From: Nymphaea colorata
Lineage: Eukaryota; Streptophyta; Magnoliopsida; Nymphaeales; Nymphaeaceae
Assembly: GCF_008831285.2 (NCBI RefSeq)
Contig: NC_045147.1
Span: 12,217,427-12,281,426 of the forward strand
Length of the DNA: 64,000 bases
Direction of reading: 5' to 3'
Shown: in pieces, positions 10,510 through 22,273 of the stretch
How the letters are laid out: each line of letters opens with the position of its first letter
Position numbering within the stretch: position 1 is the first letter of the stretch
Program-made: the position numbers and the translations under genes
The notes under the pieces: generated by a model
The model's database searches: none
Seen by the model: only the letters and a program-made list of their open reading frames with translations
What the model was told of the DNA's origin: nothing

Positions 10510-11886
10510 CTATGTACTGTTTTGTTCAAGAGCCCGAATCTCATCAGCCATAGCACATCGCGAATGTTGATACTTAACGGCTTCCGCATACGAGCTAGGT
10601 TCAACATCACTCATGATAGAGGTTAAAAAGACATAATGAGATTTAGAGAATTTGAGAATAGGGAGATAATTGTGTATGAGATAACGTGTACCTGAGGATT
10701 GCTTAGTCGAAGTAGATTCCTTAGGCGGTGAACTTGTAACCATCACATTGGAACACACATAGTCTTGAAGATAGGAAGGGGAATGACGAGTACGACTAGA
10801 TTGGCGTAGAGCAAGTGAGTCTGGAGAAGGTGAAATGTCTGACATAGGTTGTTGATATGAAATATCAGGGACTGGCTGATTTTGGTCATTGTTGATGGAA
10901 TCATGAGATTGAATGGGTGATAGTGGGGAAGAATTTTTTAGAACGCCATTCTCACACGATGTCATATACTTCTCATCAAGATAATCATCATGGGGTTGAG
11001 GCAAAACGACGTTGTTCAAATCAATAGTATGACAGTTTTTTGTTAGAAATGGGAAATGATCCTCAAAAAAGGTTATGTCTCTGCTTGTAAAAATATGTTT
11101 GGTATCTAAATCATATACACGATACCCTTTTTTATTGTAAGGATAACCTATAAAAACATATTTGTGTGCACGTGATGAAAACTTATGTAGTGGATTTAAA
11201 TTTTTGGCATAGCACAAGCATCCAAAAACAAGCAAGTCTGCATAATTGGGTTTTTTATTATAAAGAAGTTCAAATAGAGACTTATCATTTAAAAGAGTTG
11301 ACGACATTCTATTTATTAAAAAAGTTGCAGTCAAAATACATTCACCCCAAAAAGTGATATGTAGGTTTGCTTGAAACATAAGTGTTCATGCCACCTCTAA
11401 TAGATGACGATGCTTCCTCTCAACATACCTATTTTGTTGAGGAGCTCCAACACATGAGGTTTGATGTTCGATGCCATGCTCATGAAAATATGCTTGCATA
11501 TTATTAGTTGTAAATTCAGAGCCATTATCACTCCGAACACATTTCACGTGAGTATTGAATTGAGTAAATACCGTGGCACAAAAGCGAGTTAAGCAAGAAA
11601 ATGTTTCAGATTTGAACCTCATCAAGAAGACCCAAGTAGATCGTGTAAAATCATCTACTATGGTGAGAAAGTAATGTGCTCCCGTGTGTGATGGCGTAGC
11701 ATATCCTCCCCAAATATCACAATGAATCAAGCCGAACGAATCACTTGCTCTACTAGTACTAGTTGGAAAAGGCAAACGAGTGAACTTTGCTTTAAGACAT
11801 GCATCACAAGGAGAATCATGCTTGGAAATAGAAATATTTTCATTCAATGAAAAAATCTTATCAAATGAAGGATGTCCAAGTCTCAT
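10510..11886 (-). pseudogene. Copia integrase, broken frame
   Basis: The minus-strand frame starts with the HHCC zinc region (MRLGHPSFDK, then CDACLKAKF) and the DDE core: Asp in CDIWGGYATPS, Asp in RSDNGSEF, Glu in VERKHRHLLEVA. A stop near 11385 splits it, and a second frame (11379-10510) continues with the integrase C-terminal part and the linker to RT. It would insert element DNA in the host genome if intact. Confidence 0.85.
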
Positions 11887-11990
11887 ATGTCATATATGAG
11901 CTGTCTTATTACTAGGAGAAGCAAGCAAAGCATGTGAAGTAGATGGAGGAAGAAGATGGTAAAATCCACCGCTCAAGTTACTCACTCCAA

Positions 11991-12699
11991 TCAGCTTCCT
12001 CGACAAAGGGTCTTGGAAAGCACAATAAGTTGAAAGAAAAATAGCAATACAGTTAGTGGTCTTGGTAAACTTTGGAATTGAAATAAATTATATTTAAAAT
12101 CAGGGATATATAGGACATCAGTAAGCTGAATATTGTCTGAAAAACAAACTGTTCCAGTAATAGAGACTAGTATTTGATGTCCATTTGGTAAGTTGATCAC
12201 ATGATGTTTTGGTAGAGTTTTGATATTAGAGCACATGTAAATGATGAGTCATGTGATCTGAGGCTTCGATGTCAATAATCCAAGGAAAATGAGTTGGCAA
12301 TGATTGTTAAGTATCAACGTTTAACTAAGATGTCAATTGACTGACCTGTTCTTCGATAAGTTGTTACAAAACAACATTGACTTTTATACTGTTTGTCGAT
12401 GTTCCTCCCTGTTGTACCTTTTCAGTTTTAGAGGAATCACCAGTTGAACCTGCAGCCTTAGGATGATTTGGAGGATAACCATGAAGCACATGACATCGAA
12501 ATTTTATATGCCCAAGCATTCCACAATGATCACATGATGCAGGAGAAAACCTGGCTGCCAGAGCTATGTTATTGGATGCAGACATTTTTGGTGTGAAAAA
12601 ACGTTGTCTCTTCTTGAAGCAACATAGCATAAACCCTATTAATGTTGGGTAGACGATCGATAGCAAGAATCTGACTACGAAGATTGCTAAAACTTTCAT
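11991..12699 (-). pseudogene. Copia nucleocapsid and protease remnant
   Basis: A CCHC zinc knuckle (CDHCGMLGHIKFRC, spacing C-x2-C-x4-H-x4-C) lies near 12530. The protease site at 12259-12273 reads DIEAS where an active aspartic protease has D-T/S-G-A-S, so the catalytic Gly is lost. Frames are broken between and after these motifs. Confidence 0.75.
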
Positions 12700-12715
12700 T
12701 CAACCCCATTTAAAA

Positions 12716-13276
12716 CTAATAAACTTTTTCATGATATTGACATGAATGAAACTCTTTGAATGCACCACAAGTACATGCAGACATAATTGAATAAGATCCA
12801 AGTTCATCCCAAAAAGTTTTGAGTGTAGTAAAGTAGACAGCCAATGAATTTTGTTCTTGATGTAAATCAGATATCATCTTCTTCAATTGATAAATACAAG
12901 TAGCATTACCTTGAGAGAAACGTTCTTGAAGATCAATCCAAACCTCGTGAGCTTCACTGGCATAGATGACACTATTCGCTATCTCCTTGGATAATGAGTT
13001 AAGAAGCCATGATAGAACCAAGTCATTACAGCGGACCCATGACATATAGTCTGAACTAGTGGTTGCTAGTTTTAGAATAGAACCATCAACAAATCCGAAC
13101 TTGTTCTTGGCACTAAGGGCCATCTTCATTGCCCGTCGCCGTGTTGAATAATCGTCTCCAACAAGTGGATTGGTCACTAGAATAGCACCAGGATTATCAG
13201 AGTAGTGCATAAAGAAAGGTGACTCATTTTGATCACCAGAAATATCAGCCCGATCAACAAGAGGAGTTGTCGCCAT
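12716..13276 (-). pseudogene. Copia gag, N-terminal part
   Basis: A 186-codon minus-strand frame beginning MATTPLVDRADISG. It includes features typical of the plant Copia gag domain: a YSTRRRAMKMALSAKNK stretch near residue 45, VRCNDLVLSWLLNSL near residue 80 and EVWIDLQERFSQGN near residue 110. It stops before the zinc knuckle, which lies in a separate frame downstream. Confidence 0.8.
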
Positions 13277-14205
13277 AGTAAAAAAATATCAAATGCGCAC
13301 AAAAATTAATACGGTGCACGGAGCTCCAGGTCCGACCCGAAGAGAATCCTTCTTGCGAGGATTGAAAAAAAATATCGCACACTTACGGGCGAGGAACCTT
13401 CAGCCAAGATCTTTCTGCTTCAGAAAGTAAGCAACAAAGAAAACAATGAAAATCTACCTTCAAATCAGAAATAGATGTCTAAGCGAGAATGGACGGAGAC
13501 CATGTGACCTCCCGATCTCAAGGACCCACCAGTCGGTCAGTGAGCTTGGCGGACGGTCTCCCTTTCGACCAGAGACAACGGTCCGAGCAATTGCGGTCTC
13601 CTCCTTCTCTTCTGCTAAAGCCGGTGGACGGAAACCCTCCCGACCAGCAACAGCGGTCCGGGCGATGCCACCAGATTTGGGGTCGACCACACGGTTCTCT
13701 TCGCCTTGAACGATCAAGAAAGGGAGGGATACAATGGAAGCAGACAAGCACAGATTTGGGGTTTGTTGGATTTGGTAGAGAAGGAGGCGGAGGAGGGTGT
13801 GAATAGGGGAATTTGTGTCGGCTGGCGCTGCTCTGGCAGAAGAAGATGAACGAACCTGCGGGTGACTGAGGAGGAGGCAGATAGAAAACAGCACACTTCT
13901 TGTGAAGGCAGAAAACAGCACACTCCCTCCTCGGTAAGGGCAGGAAACAACACGCTCCTCGGTGAAGGCCTCAGTAGCTTTCCCTTGTTCAAACACATAA
14001 ACGAAGCATGAAACTACACGCTCCTCTGTGGACTCCCTTGTTACGCAGAAAACAGAGGATGTAGGAAGAGGAACAGGGGATGCAGCAGAGAGAGTGGCCA
14101 GAAACTGTTGGCAACGGTGTCAATGGATACTAAAAAAAAACATGGTGAAAGTCCTTCGGTGGAGACAACACCGAAAGAAAAAAAAAACGGTAATTACCAG
14201 CTCTT

Positions 14206-14490
14206 TGCAAGAAAGGCGTGGGAAAAGAGAGAAAAGAAAATGATGAGTGAGCCAAAAGAGATACTTCATTTCATATATAATGGGGTATTTATACAAGTTT
14301 ACAGGTATGTATAGATCCCAAAAATCTTGGGATTGGAAGATCACAATCCTGTGATTTACAACAATAGAAGGAAAGATTATTATTTCTTTCCTGAAATTTA
14401 ATTTGCTGATTTTCCTCTCTGATATTCAGGAAAAATTTTCTTGATTCTATCTTTTCCTAAAATCAGCCTTGCTGATTTTTCTTTCCAATA
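14206..14490 (-). repeat. 5' LTR of Copia 8773-14490
   Basis: 285 bases matching 8773-9057. The minus-strand end is CTTTCTTGCA, followed by AAGAGCTGGTAATTACC, which is not a clear tRNA-Met primer site; the site may be mutated or another tRNA may prime. Confidence 0.85.
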
Positions 14491-14495
14491 CTTCT

Positions 14496-16589
14496 CTTCT
14501 TCAATCAATCTGCAAAAAACAACAACGAGAACACCTTTTCATCGCACGTGGGGAGGTCGACATACGAGACACAAAGAGTAAGCTTTTTCTTGTCTTTAAC
14601 TTTCTAAAAGACCAAAGTTTTAACTCTATATATAGAACCTCCACCAGTCAACCGTATGGATTTGAATGAAGTCCTAAATATGCTATTCTCACCAACCTTC
14701 TTCCTAATGTTGTCTCAATAAAGCTTCATATATGGTTGGTTCCGTCTCAATAAAATAAAAATGCTTCTTCAGTATAGACTTCAATCCTCTCTTCTAAAAG
14801 TTAGAAATGGACTCTTCGTTATATGCATGCAAAATTAACTTAATTAGAATGAAAAACCACATACTGAAAATTCTAAAATTTCACAATCTAGACGTCCAAG
14901 AAAAGGGAATGCAAAGAAATTTCCTGATGATGAAGCATGATGGCAATGTCTCGTGGAACTTTGAAAGTAAACATAAAAGTCCAATTTAATTGTAAAGGGG
15001 TGCAAATATAGGTTACTTTACCGAGTGATGGAGGAATGATGTTAATATCTCATGCTTGGAACTTTGTGAAAAAAACATAAACATGTAATTTATTTTTTCA
15101 CGTAATTGCATGTCAGTATGCCGTCCAATCTGTTTCCTTCAATGAAAACATCGACTGTACACGTTTATTTCGCTACAGCCAAATGATTAGATAAAATGGC
15201 TGAACGACTTACCCAAAGAAGACCAGATATTTTTTTCACCATTGATTCCTCCTAAGGGCCGTTTAAGTCGGTGTACTTTGAAGAATATTTAAAGGCATAC
15301 TAAGATGATAACTTATAAAGTGGTGCTTTTCCTGCCGTTGAGAAACTATTGTCAAGTAGTGAACCCATAGACGGTAGTTATAAGTTGTCAAGTTTTTTCT
15401 TTATTGTTTGTTTAGGGAACGCGTTGTTTAGGGATAAAAACCCTAAGACAGTAAGTTCGAGTTGCGTACTCACCATTCGTGCATGCAACAAATATACACC
15501 AAAAGGGAGATTAAGGTATTTTTGAAAATTTTTACAAAGTAGTGGATATTTTAGACTTTTTTTTCACAAACCTTGTTCACCTTTACAAAAAATTTCTTTT
15601 TGTATTTTGGTAGAAACATTTTGGTAATTGCATATCCCTCTGCACTAAAAAATAGTGCACAGAGGTAGCGTATATAACCTGCTTTGCCAAGGCAATAACC
15701 TTATATCTTCAAGGCTCTGCCTTGTTCTTAAAGTTAGTTAGACCTGCAATTCATCCTTCAACTCTAGTGACATGCTTGCTACCGTTTCGACAAGAAAATC
15801 TTTTTTTACTCGTTATCAAATTTTGCAAGTTAGTGTCTTTCGCATTACAATCATATACAATTTTAAAGATATTTTTGAAGTTAGTTATGATAAACACTTT
15901 TATGAAATTATTTTGATTATTTGATTAGTTGATCAAAAGGTCTTAGGCATGCAATGGCAGAGCTAGGTGTGGACACAGGTTGAGCAGCTGGCTAGAGAGA
16001 TTCACTCATTTTCAACCTTGAACTAGGACCAGTTATATAGGTAGGTAGCCTATGGACCCAGCCCCAATTAATCTCCCATGATAACATATCCATTCTTGGT
16101 TAACAAGCCTTTGCTCCCACTAGTAGTTTGCGAGAGGCCAAGCCACCTCTCATTCCCCTGTCGATAGGATTGAGGGCTGTTTTGCGACCTAGTTGATCCT
16201 ATGATGTATTCATCAAGTGTCGTACATGCCACTATTTGCAGAACATAAGAGTAGCACCTGCAAGAATCAAATTAAGGACAAAGGTAGATGCAGGTAAGCG
16301 AAAACATGAACGTTAGTAAAATCACTTTCTTACTAAATTAACGCCATTTGCCACAATGCCACATTCATTTCTACTTGAGTTAACGGATAAGAAATCCAAT
16401 CATCTACGTTAATCTGGACAATCTGGACTGAATCAGTTGATAGCGATCCAACTGGGAGGAACCAATTATGCAAGGACCAACAAATCAGTTTCAGTTCATT
16501 CATGGACTGGTTCCTGCGAACGGCGACATGGTCTCTTAAGTTTTCAAATGAACGAGTTGTCGTTGTTAGGTATGTCAAGACTTTGCCAG
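14496..16589. other. Intergenic stretch without recognised gene
   Basis: The part 14496-15100 is weakly similar to the upstream flanks of other P450 copies and so is probably the original upstream region of copy 0. At 15256 AAGGGCCGTTT resembles a Harbinger-like end, but no partner end was found. The rest is AT-rich with no convincing ORF. The block at 16470-16560 recurs, diverged, at 57220-57306. Confidence 0.4.
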
Positions 16590-16821
16590 CGTATGAGATT
16601 CTCTTACTAGTGCAATAGTATGATATTCTGCTACAAAAACTAGTATGAGCTAAAAATGTCTTTCTTCCACCGTTTTGATCTTCATGTTCCATGAAACACC
16701 AACGAAAATCTAGAATGATTTTCCACCCGATCAAATAGTGAAAAAGTTATTGGCCATAAAAGTTTCTTCGTCCCCATTTAAACTTAGAGTAGTTTTTTCC
16801 GGAACAAGTTTCCATAAAGTC

Positions 16822-19800
16822 TTATTCCAGGCCATCAAGCGACCGTGGAGAAGGGAACGCTTTGAGAGGTATAGCTTTCTGCAGAGTTAAGCCAAACTTG
16901 GCTTTCACATCCAGTTGCTTGGGGCCCATCCCATGTGGGAGATTCCATGAAAATGAATGGAGAAGAGAAGCCAACATCAGATGAACCATGCGGACCCCTA
17001 AAGGGATGGCGGGGCAGTCCCTCCTTCCGGCGCCAAAAGGGATGAAATGAAAATCCTTTCCTTTGAAATTTACATCAGAATTTAGAAATCTCTCTGGTAA
17101 GAAGGATGTTGGATTTTCCCAGCTAGCGGGATCACGGCCGATGGCCCATGCATTGACAAGAACTTGAGTGTTCTTAGGGATGGTGAAGCCAGCTACCTCT
17201 GTAGTTACATCTGCTCTATGTGGAATGAGAAGAGGAACCGGCGGGTGCAACCGCAGGGTCTCCTTCACCAGTGCTTGTAAGTAAGGGAGGTGCTGGATGT
17301 CAGACTCCTTCACAAGACGTTCTGTGCCGATGGTCCGTTTCAGCTCAAGCTGTGCTGTGGACATCTTGTCTGGGTGTCGAAGCAGTTCAGTCATGGCCCA
17401 TTCTATGGTGGTAGAAGTTGTGTCACTTCCAGCAATGAACAAGTCCTGATTTACCAAACAATGACCGCGTAATTAGGTCAAATACTTTGTGATTTAATAG
17501 TAGTGAAGAATAACAACAGAACGTAGCATGTGGTGCTGCTTTGACCTCGATACAATTTCAATTCCCAAAGGGAGTTGTCTGGCAAGAGTAACAGTAACAG
17601 CTTGTGACTCTTTCACGAAGCTGCATGCCCCAAAGATTATAGCTGGTTTTTAAAACAATTTACACAATTCTACAAAGTTGCCCTAAAGATTGTAACTGGT
17701 TTATTAAACAATGTATTATACCGTTCTATGAATATGTAACCTGCCTCAATCTTTATAGCAAATTTAAAGAATAGTAACTAGCTATTTTCAATGCCCAACC
17801 ACTCCCAAAGAGTAGGATTAATAATGTTATCTTTGTCTGAAAAGTTGGGTGTTTGGTCCTTAAAAACGAAAATGTTCGATGTATGAAAGGACCATAAAGC
17901 CCACAGTTGAACTCATCATGAAGATGCCTTTTGTTTTCAGGTTAAATTTGAAAAAACAAAAAGCCAAGTGCTGCGGAGGAGGTCACTTATTCCTACGGTA
18001 CATAGGGTCTACCAGTTTCATGAACTAGTATGGTTAATGATAAACTTGCCCTTATTTAGATTAAAAAAAAGTTGTGAAGGCAAAAAAGAAAATTGAAAAA
18101 AATGAAAAAAAGGACACTTCCTTTTCTATAATTTAAAAAATATCCCCTTTTCTTTTGGCTTATAATTGTTGTGTGCACCGGCCAGCCCTGACAACTCAAA
18201 CTTCTTCGTAAATGGGCCCATGTTCTTGAGAAAGATGCAGAGGCGTCCCCTCATAAGTATCGTTGGTAAGGTCAGTACTATATCTTGTGGCTTTTTAGAA
18301 GGACCTTATATGTCTTAATTTTAGTTTCAAAAGGAAAGTTAGAGCCGTTTCCAAAGCAATTCCTCCTTTCCATACCATTCCACAACTCTTTGTAGTTGCA
18401 AAATGAATCACCAATTATACTCTCAAATTCTCCTGGTTAAGACCTTCCCCTCGATTCTCTCAGCTGCCACCACATACACCTGTCTGGTGCATTCAATGGC
18501 AGAGCCAACAAAAAAAAAAATCCGGAGATATACTTATTTACAGATTTTCATATATGAAAGGGCACTCACATATATATAATAAAACAGATCTTGAAGATGT
18601 TAATATAAAAATAAAAAAAAACATTGAGTGCATGCTGGCCTCATTTCTTTTTATTTTTACACAGTTAATTTTGTTTTTTTAAGTTTTTTCTTAGTTTGTT
18701 CTTTATTCTTTTCCTAAAATATAAAACATGAAGCTACATGTCATGCTACCATTATTTTTCAACGCCGTAACTTTATTTCAACCTTTACCTAAGCCATCTT
18801 TAAAAAAAAGGCAAAGGATTCTTTTGATATACATTCGGTCATCCTTTTTTGAACTGTGGTTATCAGGACGTACTTGTCAGAAGGAGGTAAAGGAAAGGAT
18901 CATTTTGAAAATACCCATAGAAATTAACCTGGTCGACAGATGCAGGTAAAACAATATGCTTTCATATTGAAAATTTGAGATCATTCCCAGAATCGCTCGA
19001 ACTCGGCATGAAATTTACTTGAAAAAATTTGTTAAACTATATGTGATTGGCTTATGATTCAGGCACTTGTAAGAAAATAATATACATGAAACAAAGAATA
19101 AAGAAGAATTGGGTTGAATAAAAGGGAGCTCACTGTTAACAAAGGCCTGATATTCTCCCTGGTGAACCCTGAGCTTGGCTCCCTGGTGAGTTCAACAAGC
19201 ACTTCCAACAAATCACCATGCTTCTTCTTCTCCCCTCCTTTTGCAGCTGCATCCGACTCCATGCGCTTGTCGATCACTTGGTCAAACGCATCATACAACC
19301 GCTTTATAAGAGTTGTATTTCGACGCCGCAGACATTGAGGATCGGCCCACCTGAGCGCCGGGAAGAAGTCGGAAAGGTTTGGCTTTGCGTTGAGGTCTAA
19401 AATCTCCCACAACAAGTTCTTGAACCCTCCCGCCGACTCCGACTCGAGATCCACCACGTCCTTGGAAAAGATGGTGTTTGCCACCAAGTTCAGGGTGGTT
19501 CCAAACGCACACAAGCCGCTATCGACTGAATGACCGGCCGCACAGGCCTTGTGAACATGCCGGAGAAGGGCTTGAACCTTTTCTTGCCGGACGCCTGCTA
19601 ATATGTCCAGTCTCTTGGGCGTGAACAGCTCCATGTTGCAGATCCTTCTCAGCTCTCTCCATCTTGTCCCGTTCTGACTAAACACCAGCGAGTGGTGGTG
19701 GTAGTCGAACACGGTGACAACGTCTCTGACGGTTCGGCCCGCAAACGCCTGGTCGTGCTTATGGAGCACCTGTTCGGCCATCTCAGCCGACGAGACCACC

Positions 19801-20033
19801 ACGGTGGTGATGAAGCCGAGCTGCAGCGCCATGAGCGGACCATGCATCTCAGAGAGTCTAGCGAGAGACTCATTGGGCATGCTGCCGAGTTCAAAAAGGG
19901 ACCCGACCACCGGAAAACCCACCGGACCCGGTGGGAGCTTACTGGTTTTCCGGAAACGGATCATATTTAAAATATACAGGAATGGCAGGAGAATAAAGAG
20001 CCACAAAACCAAATCGGTGCTTAGCTCAGCCAT
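16822..20033 (-). CDS. CYP76-like cytochrome P450, copy A
   Basis: A haem-thiolate monooxygenase of the plant endoplasmic reticulum. CYP76 enzymes commonly oxidise monoterpenols and related terpenoids; the substrate here is unknown. Exon 1 is 19134-20033 (300 codons) and exon 2 is 16822-17445 (207 codons plus stop), joined through a phase-0 GT-AG intron. Features: hydrophobic anchor at residues 7-25; hinge KLPPGPVGFPVVG at 32-44; WRELRRIC in helix C; AGSDTTS at 305-311; ExxR (KETLR) at 361-365; PERF at 417-420; haem signature FGAGRRDCPA with Cys444. The usual form of the signature is RRICPG, so two positions differ, although both changes still fit the PROSITE pattern as I remember it. The first half of exon 2 resembles copy D and the second half copies B and C. 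The start is chosen by alignment with the other copies. Confidence 0.85.
17446..19133 (-). other. Intron of copy A
   Basis: 1688 bases between the donor ACA|GTGAGC and acceptor AATCAG|GAC on the minus strand. It is AT-rich and has no hAT-like insert, and so shows the empty version of the site filled in copies B and C (around 18000). Confidence 0.8.
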
Positions 20034-20077
20034 TTCTTTGGTTCTTCTCTCGCTTATTAATTAGATGTTCAAGCGGA

Positions 20078-20085
20078 TATTTATA
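20078..20085 (-). promoter_or_regulatory. TATA box of copy A
   Basis: TATAAATA on the minus strand, about 45 bases before the ATG, at the same place in copies B, C and D. This implies a very short 5' leader. Confidence 0.65.
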
Positions 20086-20716
20086 GCTTCTTGCATGTAA
20101 CATATTTGCTACCTCCTTTTTTTCAAGTTGCTATCTTTATAAAACTTAAAAGTTTCTTCCCCCTTATTTACATAAAAGAATTATGGTTTTAGCCTTATAG
20201 TCTTCTTTCCTCTCTCAAAAGTTGGAAATTTACTTTTCGTTAGTGAACTAGATAAAATCTTATTAGAAAAAAATACCAACTATTTAAAATTTTTAAAATT
20301 TCATTAGTCACAAAAATTTATAAATGGCACATCTGTTAAGGGGATGAAAAATGGTTTGATTTCCCGATAATGAAGCGCGATGCTAATATATCACGTTTAA
20401 AACCTTGAAAGAAGAACAAAAATTAAATCCAGTTAACTTTGGATCTCCAACTACCCTGCACGTGGTTCTCTGCCGGTAGTTGGCATTTACAGATGTCAAC
20501 CTTTTTTTTAATGAAGGAGAGCTGGGGAAAGAAAAATCTGTGTGTGATTCGATTCTAAAAAGATGTGGAACATCCCAATATTAAACTTTGTCTATCATAT
20601 ATTTTTGGGTTTTCTGATATTACGAGTAAAGTTTATAAAATTTTCTCTAAGTTCAAAGCTGCCAAGTGCCAACCTCATAAATTCTCATAACTTTCCTTTC
20701 TATGTCATGTTCACTT
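20086..20716. other. Upstream flank of copy A
   Basis: No gene. It is nearly identical to 29588-30201 upstream of copy B apart from scattered single-base gaps in the latter, and homologous but diverged to flanks of C, D and E. Confidence 0.6.
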
Positions 20717-20879
20717 TAAGGGGCCGTTTGATGGCTGGAAAGCATGGAAACTGAAAAAAATTTCCAGAAATATATTTTTGGAATTGAGAAATAGGAAAAA
20801 AATTTCTATATTTCCAAAACAAGCTTGTGTTTGTTAAGTAGGAAATATTTTTTTGGAAAGAAATTTCGTCTTTTGGCAG

Positions 20880-21124
20880 AAGTGAAAGAAGGGAAGGGAA
20901 GGAGGAGGAGGAGGAAGAAGGGAAGGGAAGGGAAGGAGGAGGAGGAGGAAGAAGGGAAGGGAAGGGAAGGAGGAGGAGGAGGAAGAAGGGAAGGGAAGGG
21001 AAGGGAAGGAGGAGGAGGAGGAGGAAGAAGGGAAGGGAAGGGAAGGAGGGAGGAGGAGGAGGAAGGAGGAAGAAGGGAAGGGAAGGGAGGAGGAGGAAGA
21101 AGAAAGGAAGGGAAGGAGGGAGGA
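20880..21124 (+). repeat. Polypurine tract (GGAAG/GGAGGA)n
   Basis: About 245 bases almost purely A and G on the plus strand. With the pyrimidine tract that follows it can fold back into a long imperfect hairpin. The long proline- and serine-rich frames over it are artefacts of composition. Confidence 0.9.
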
Positions 21125-21187
21125 TTTTGTGGATGATGGGCATCAGGCGGTGCCATCGGCGGCAGCGTCGGAGGTGGCCTCGCTGTG

Positions 21188-21615
21188 CCCTCCTCCCCTT
21201 CTTCCCCACTTCTCCTTCCCTCTTCTCCTTCTTCCCCTCTTCCCCTCCTATCATTTTTCTTCCCCTTCTTCCCCTCCTATCATTTTTCTTCCCCTTCTTC
21301 CCCTCTTCTCCTTCCCTCCTCGCCGTCCCCTCTTCTCCTTCCCTCCTCTTCTTCTCCTCTTCTCCTTCCCTCCTCGCCGTGCCCTCTTCCCCTCTTCCCC
21401 TTCTTCCCCTCTTCTCCTCGCCGTCCCCTCTTCTCCTTCCCTCCTCTTCTCCTTCCTTCCTCGCCGTGCGCTCTTCCCCTCTTCTCCTTCCCTCCTCGCT
21501 GTGCCCTCCTCCCCTTCTTCCTCCTCCCTCTTCCCTCCTTCCCTTCCTCTTTCTTCCTCCTCCCTCCTTCCCTTCCTCCTCCTCCTTCCCTTCCTCAGCG
21601 TCCCTTCTTCCTCCC
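21188..21615 (+). repeat. Polypyrimidine tract (CCTTCTTCCCCTC)n
   Basis: About 430 bases of C and T on the plus strand with short interruptions such as CTCGCCGT repeated about every 60 bases, so it is a degenerate tandem array. Confidence 0.9.
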
Positions 21616-22273
21616 AACGGTCAAAAAAAATTTTTCAGAAATATTTTTCCATTTTCACTTTTAACGGTAAAAAAAAAATTCTAAGTTTGATGAAGAGAAA
21701 AAATTTTAAAATTTTGAATTTTTTTTCTACTGCTACATTAAATTTCCAGGGCATCAAACGCGCCAATGAATTCTTGTTTATGGGAGGATCATTCCTTAGT
21801 TTGTTGGAAGGGGAATGAAAAACATTATTTATAATTTTGTTTAAAGTAGTAGGTTTTTCTTGTAATATTTTATAGACTTAATATTGTTTTCTAGATTTTT
21901 GAAAGATATGCGGTATGTCAAGAAAATTCCTGAAAATTTGGATATCGTTTTGAAAATCAAGATGGACTCAAAAACCATAAATAAAGCAACCTTGCATTAC
22001 CGCTGTTTTGAAACCCCACCTCCAAGCGTCCCCCGCCACCCGGCGCGGTTTTTTTATTCATAAGTATTTGGGACTCGTCGGATTTAAGAGGCAGCTCGTC
22101 GGGTCACTCATTTTGATTATGTTAGTGGTCAAGAATTTTCCTCTAGCTCAGAAAATAAAATTTAAATTTTGCAAGAGTTTTCTGTTTATCAAACACAGTA
22201 ATTTTTTTTTTACCGTTAATCTGAAAATCGAAAACATATTTTCAGAATTTTTTTGGAGCCGCTCGGCACGATT

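Larger units (their letters stand above)
8773..14490 (-). mobile_element. Degraded full-length Copia retrotransposon
   Basis: Two 285-base LTRs (8773-9057 and 14206-14490) flank minus-strand gag, protease, integrase, reverse transcriptase and RNase H in Copia order. A CTTCT target-site duplication lies at 8768-8772 and 14491-14495. The target was the upstream region of P450 copy 0, so that promoter continues at 14496. The LTRs differ at about 20 sites by eye, so the insertion is old. Stops and frameshifts break pol into at least six pieces and the protease active site is lost. The polypurine tract GAGGGGGAG abuts the 3' LTR at 9058-9066. Confidence 0.9.

Noticed and set aside
13446-14344. Overlapping ORFs in the 5' leader of Copia 8773-14490
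   Set aside because: No domain, conflicting frames on both strands, inside the non-coding leader and LTR.
16333-16734. 133-codon minus-strand ORF downstream of copy A
   Set aside because: Lies in a flank shared by all P450 copies (for example 50800-50989) where the frame is not kept; probably old transposon-derived 3' flank.
19114-20064. Plus-strand ORFs opposite P450 exon 1 (also at 28619-29566, 35678-36555, 52544-53454, 61120-62034)
   Set aside because: Antisense shadows of the conserved exon; they repeat in every copy because the sense strand does.
20700-21818. Several overlapping ORFs of 100-305 codons on both strands
   Set aside because: They lie in purine/pyrimidine tracts and consist of Glu-Gly-Arg or Ser-Pro-Leu runs in every frame, as expected from composition.
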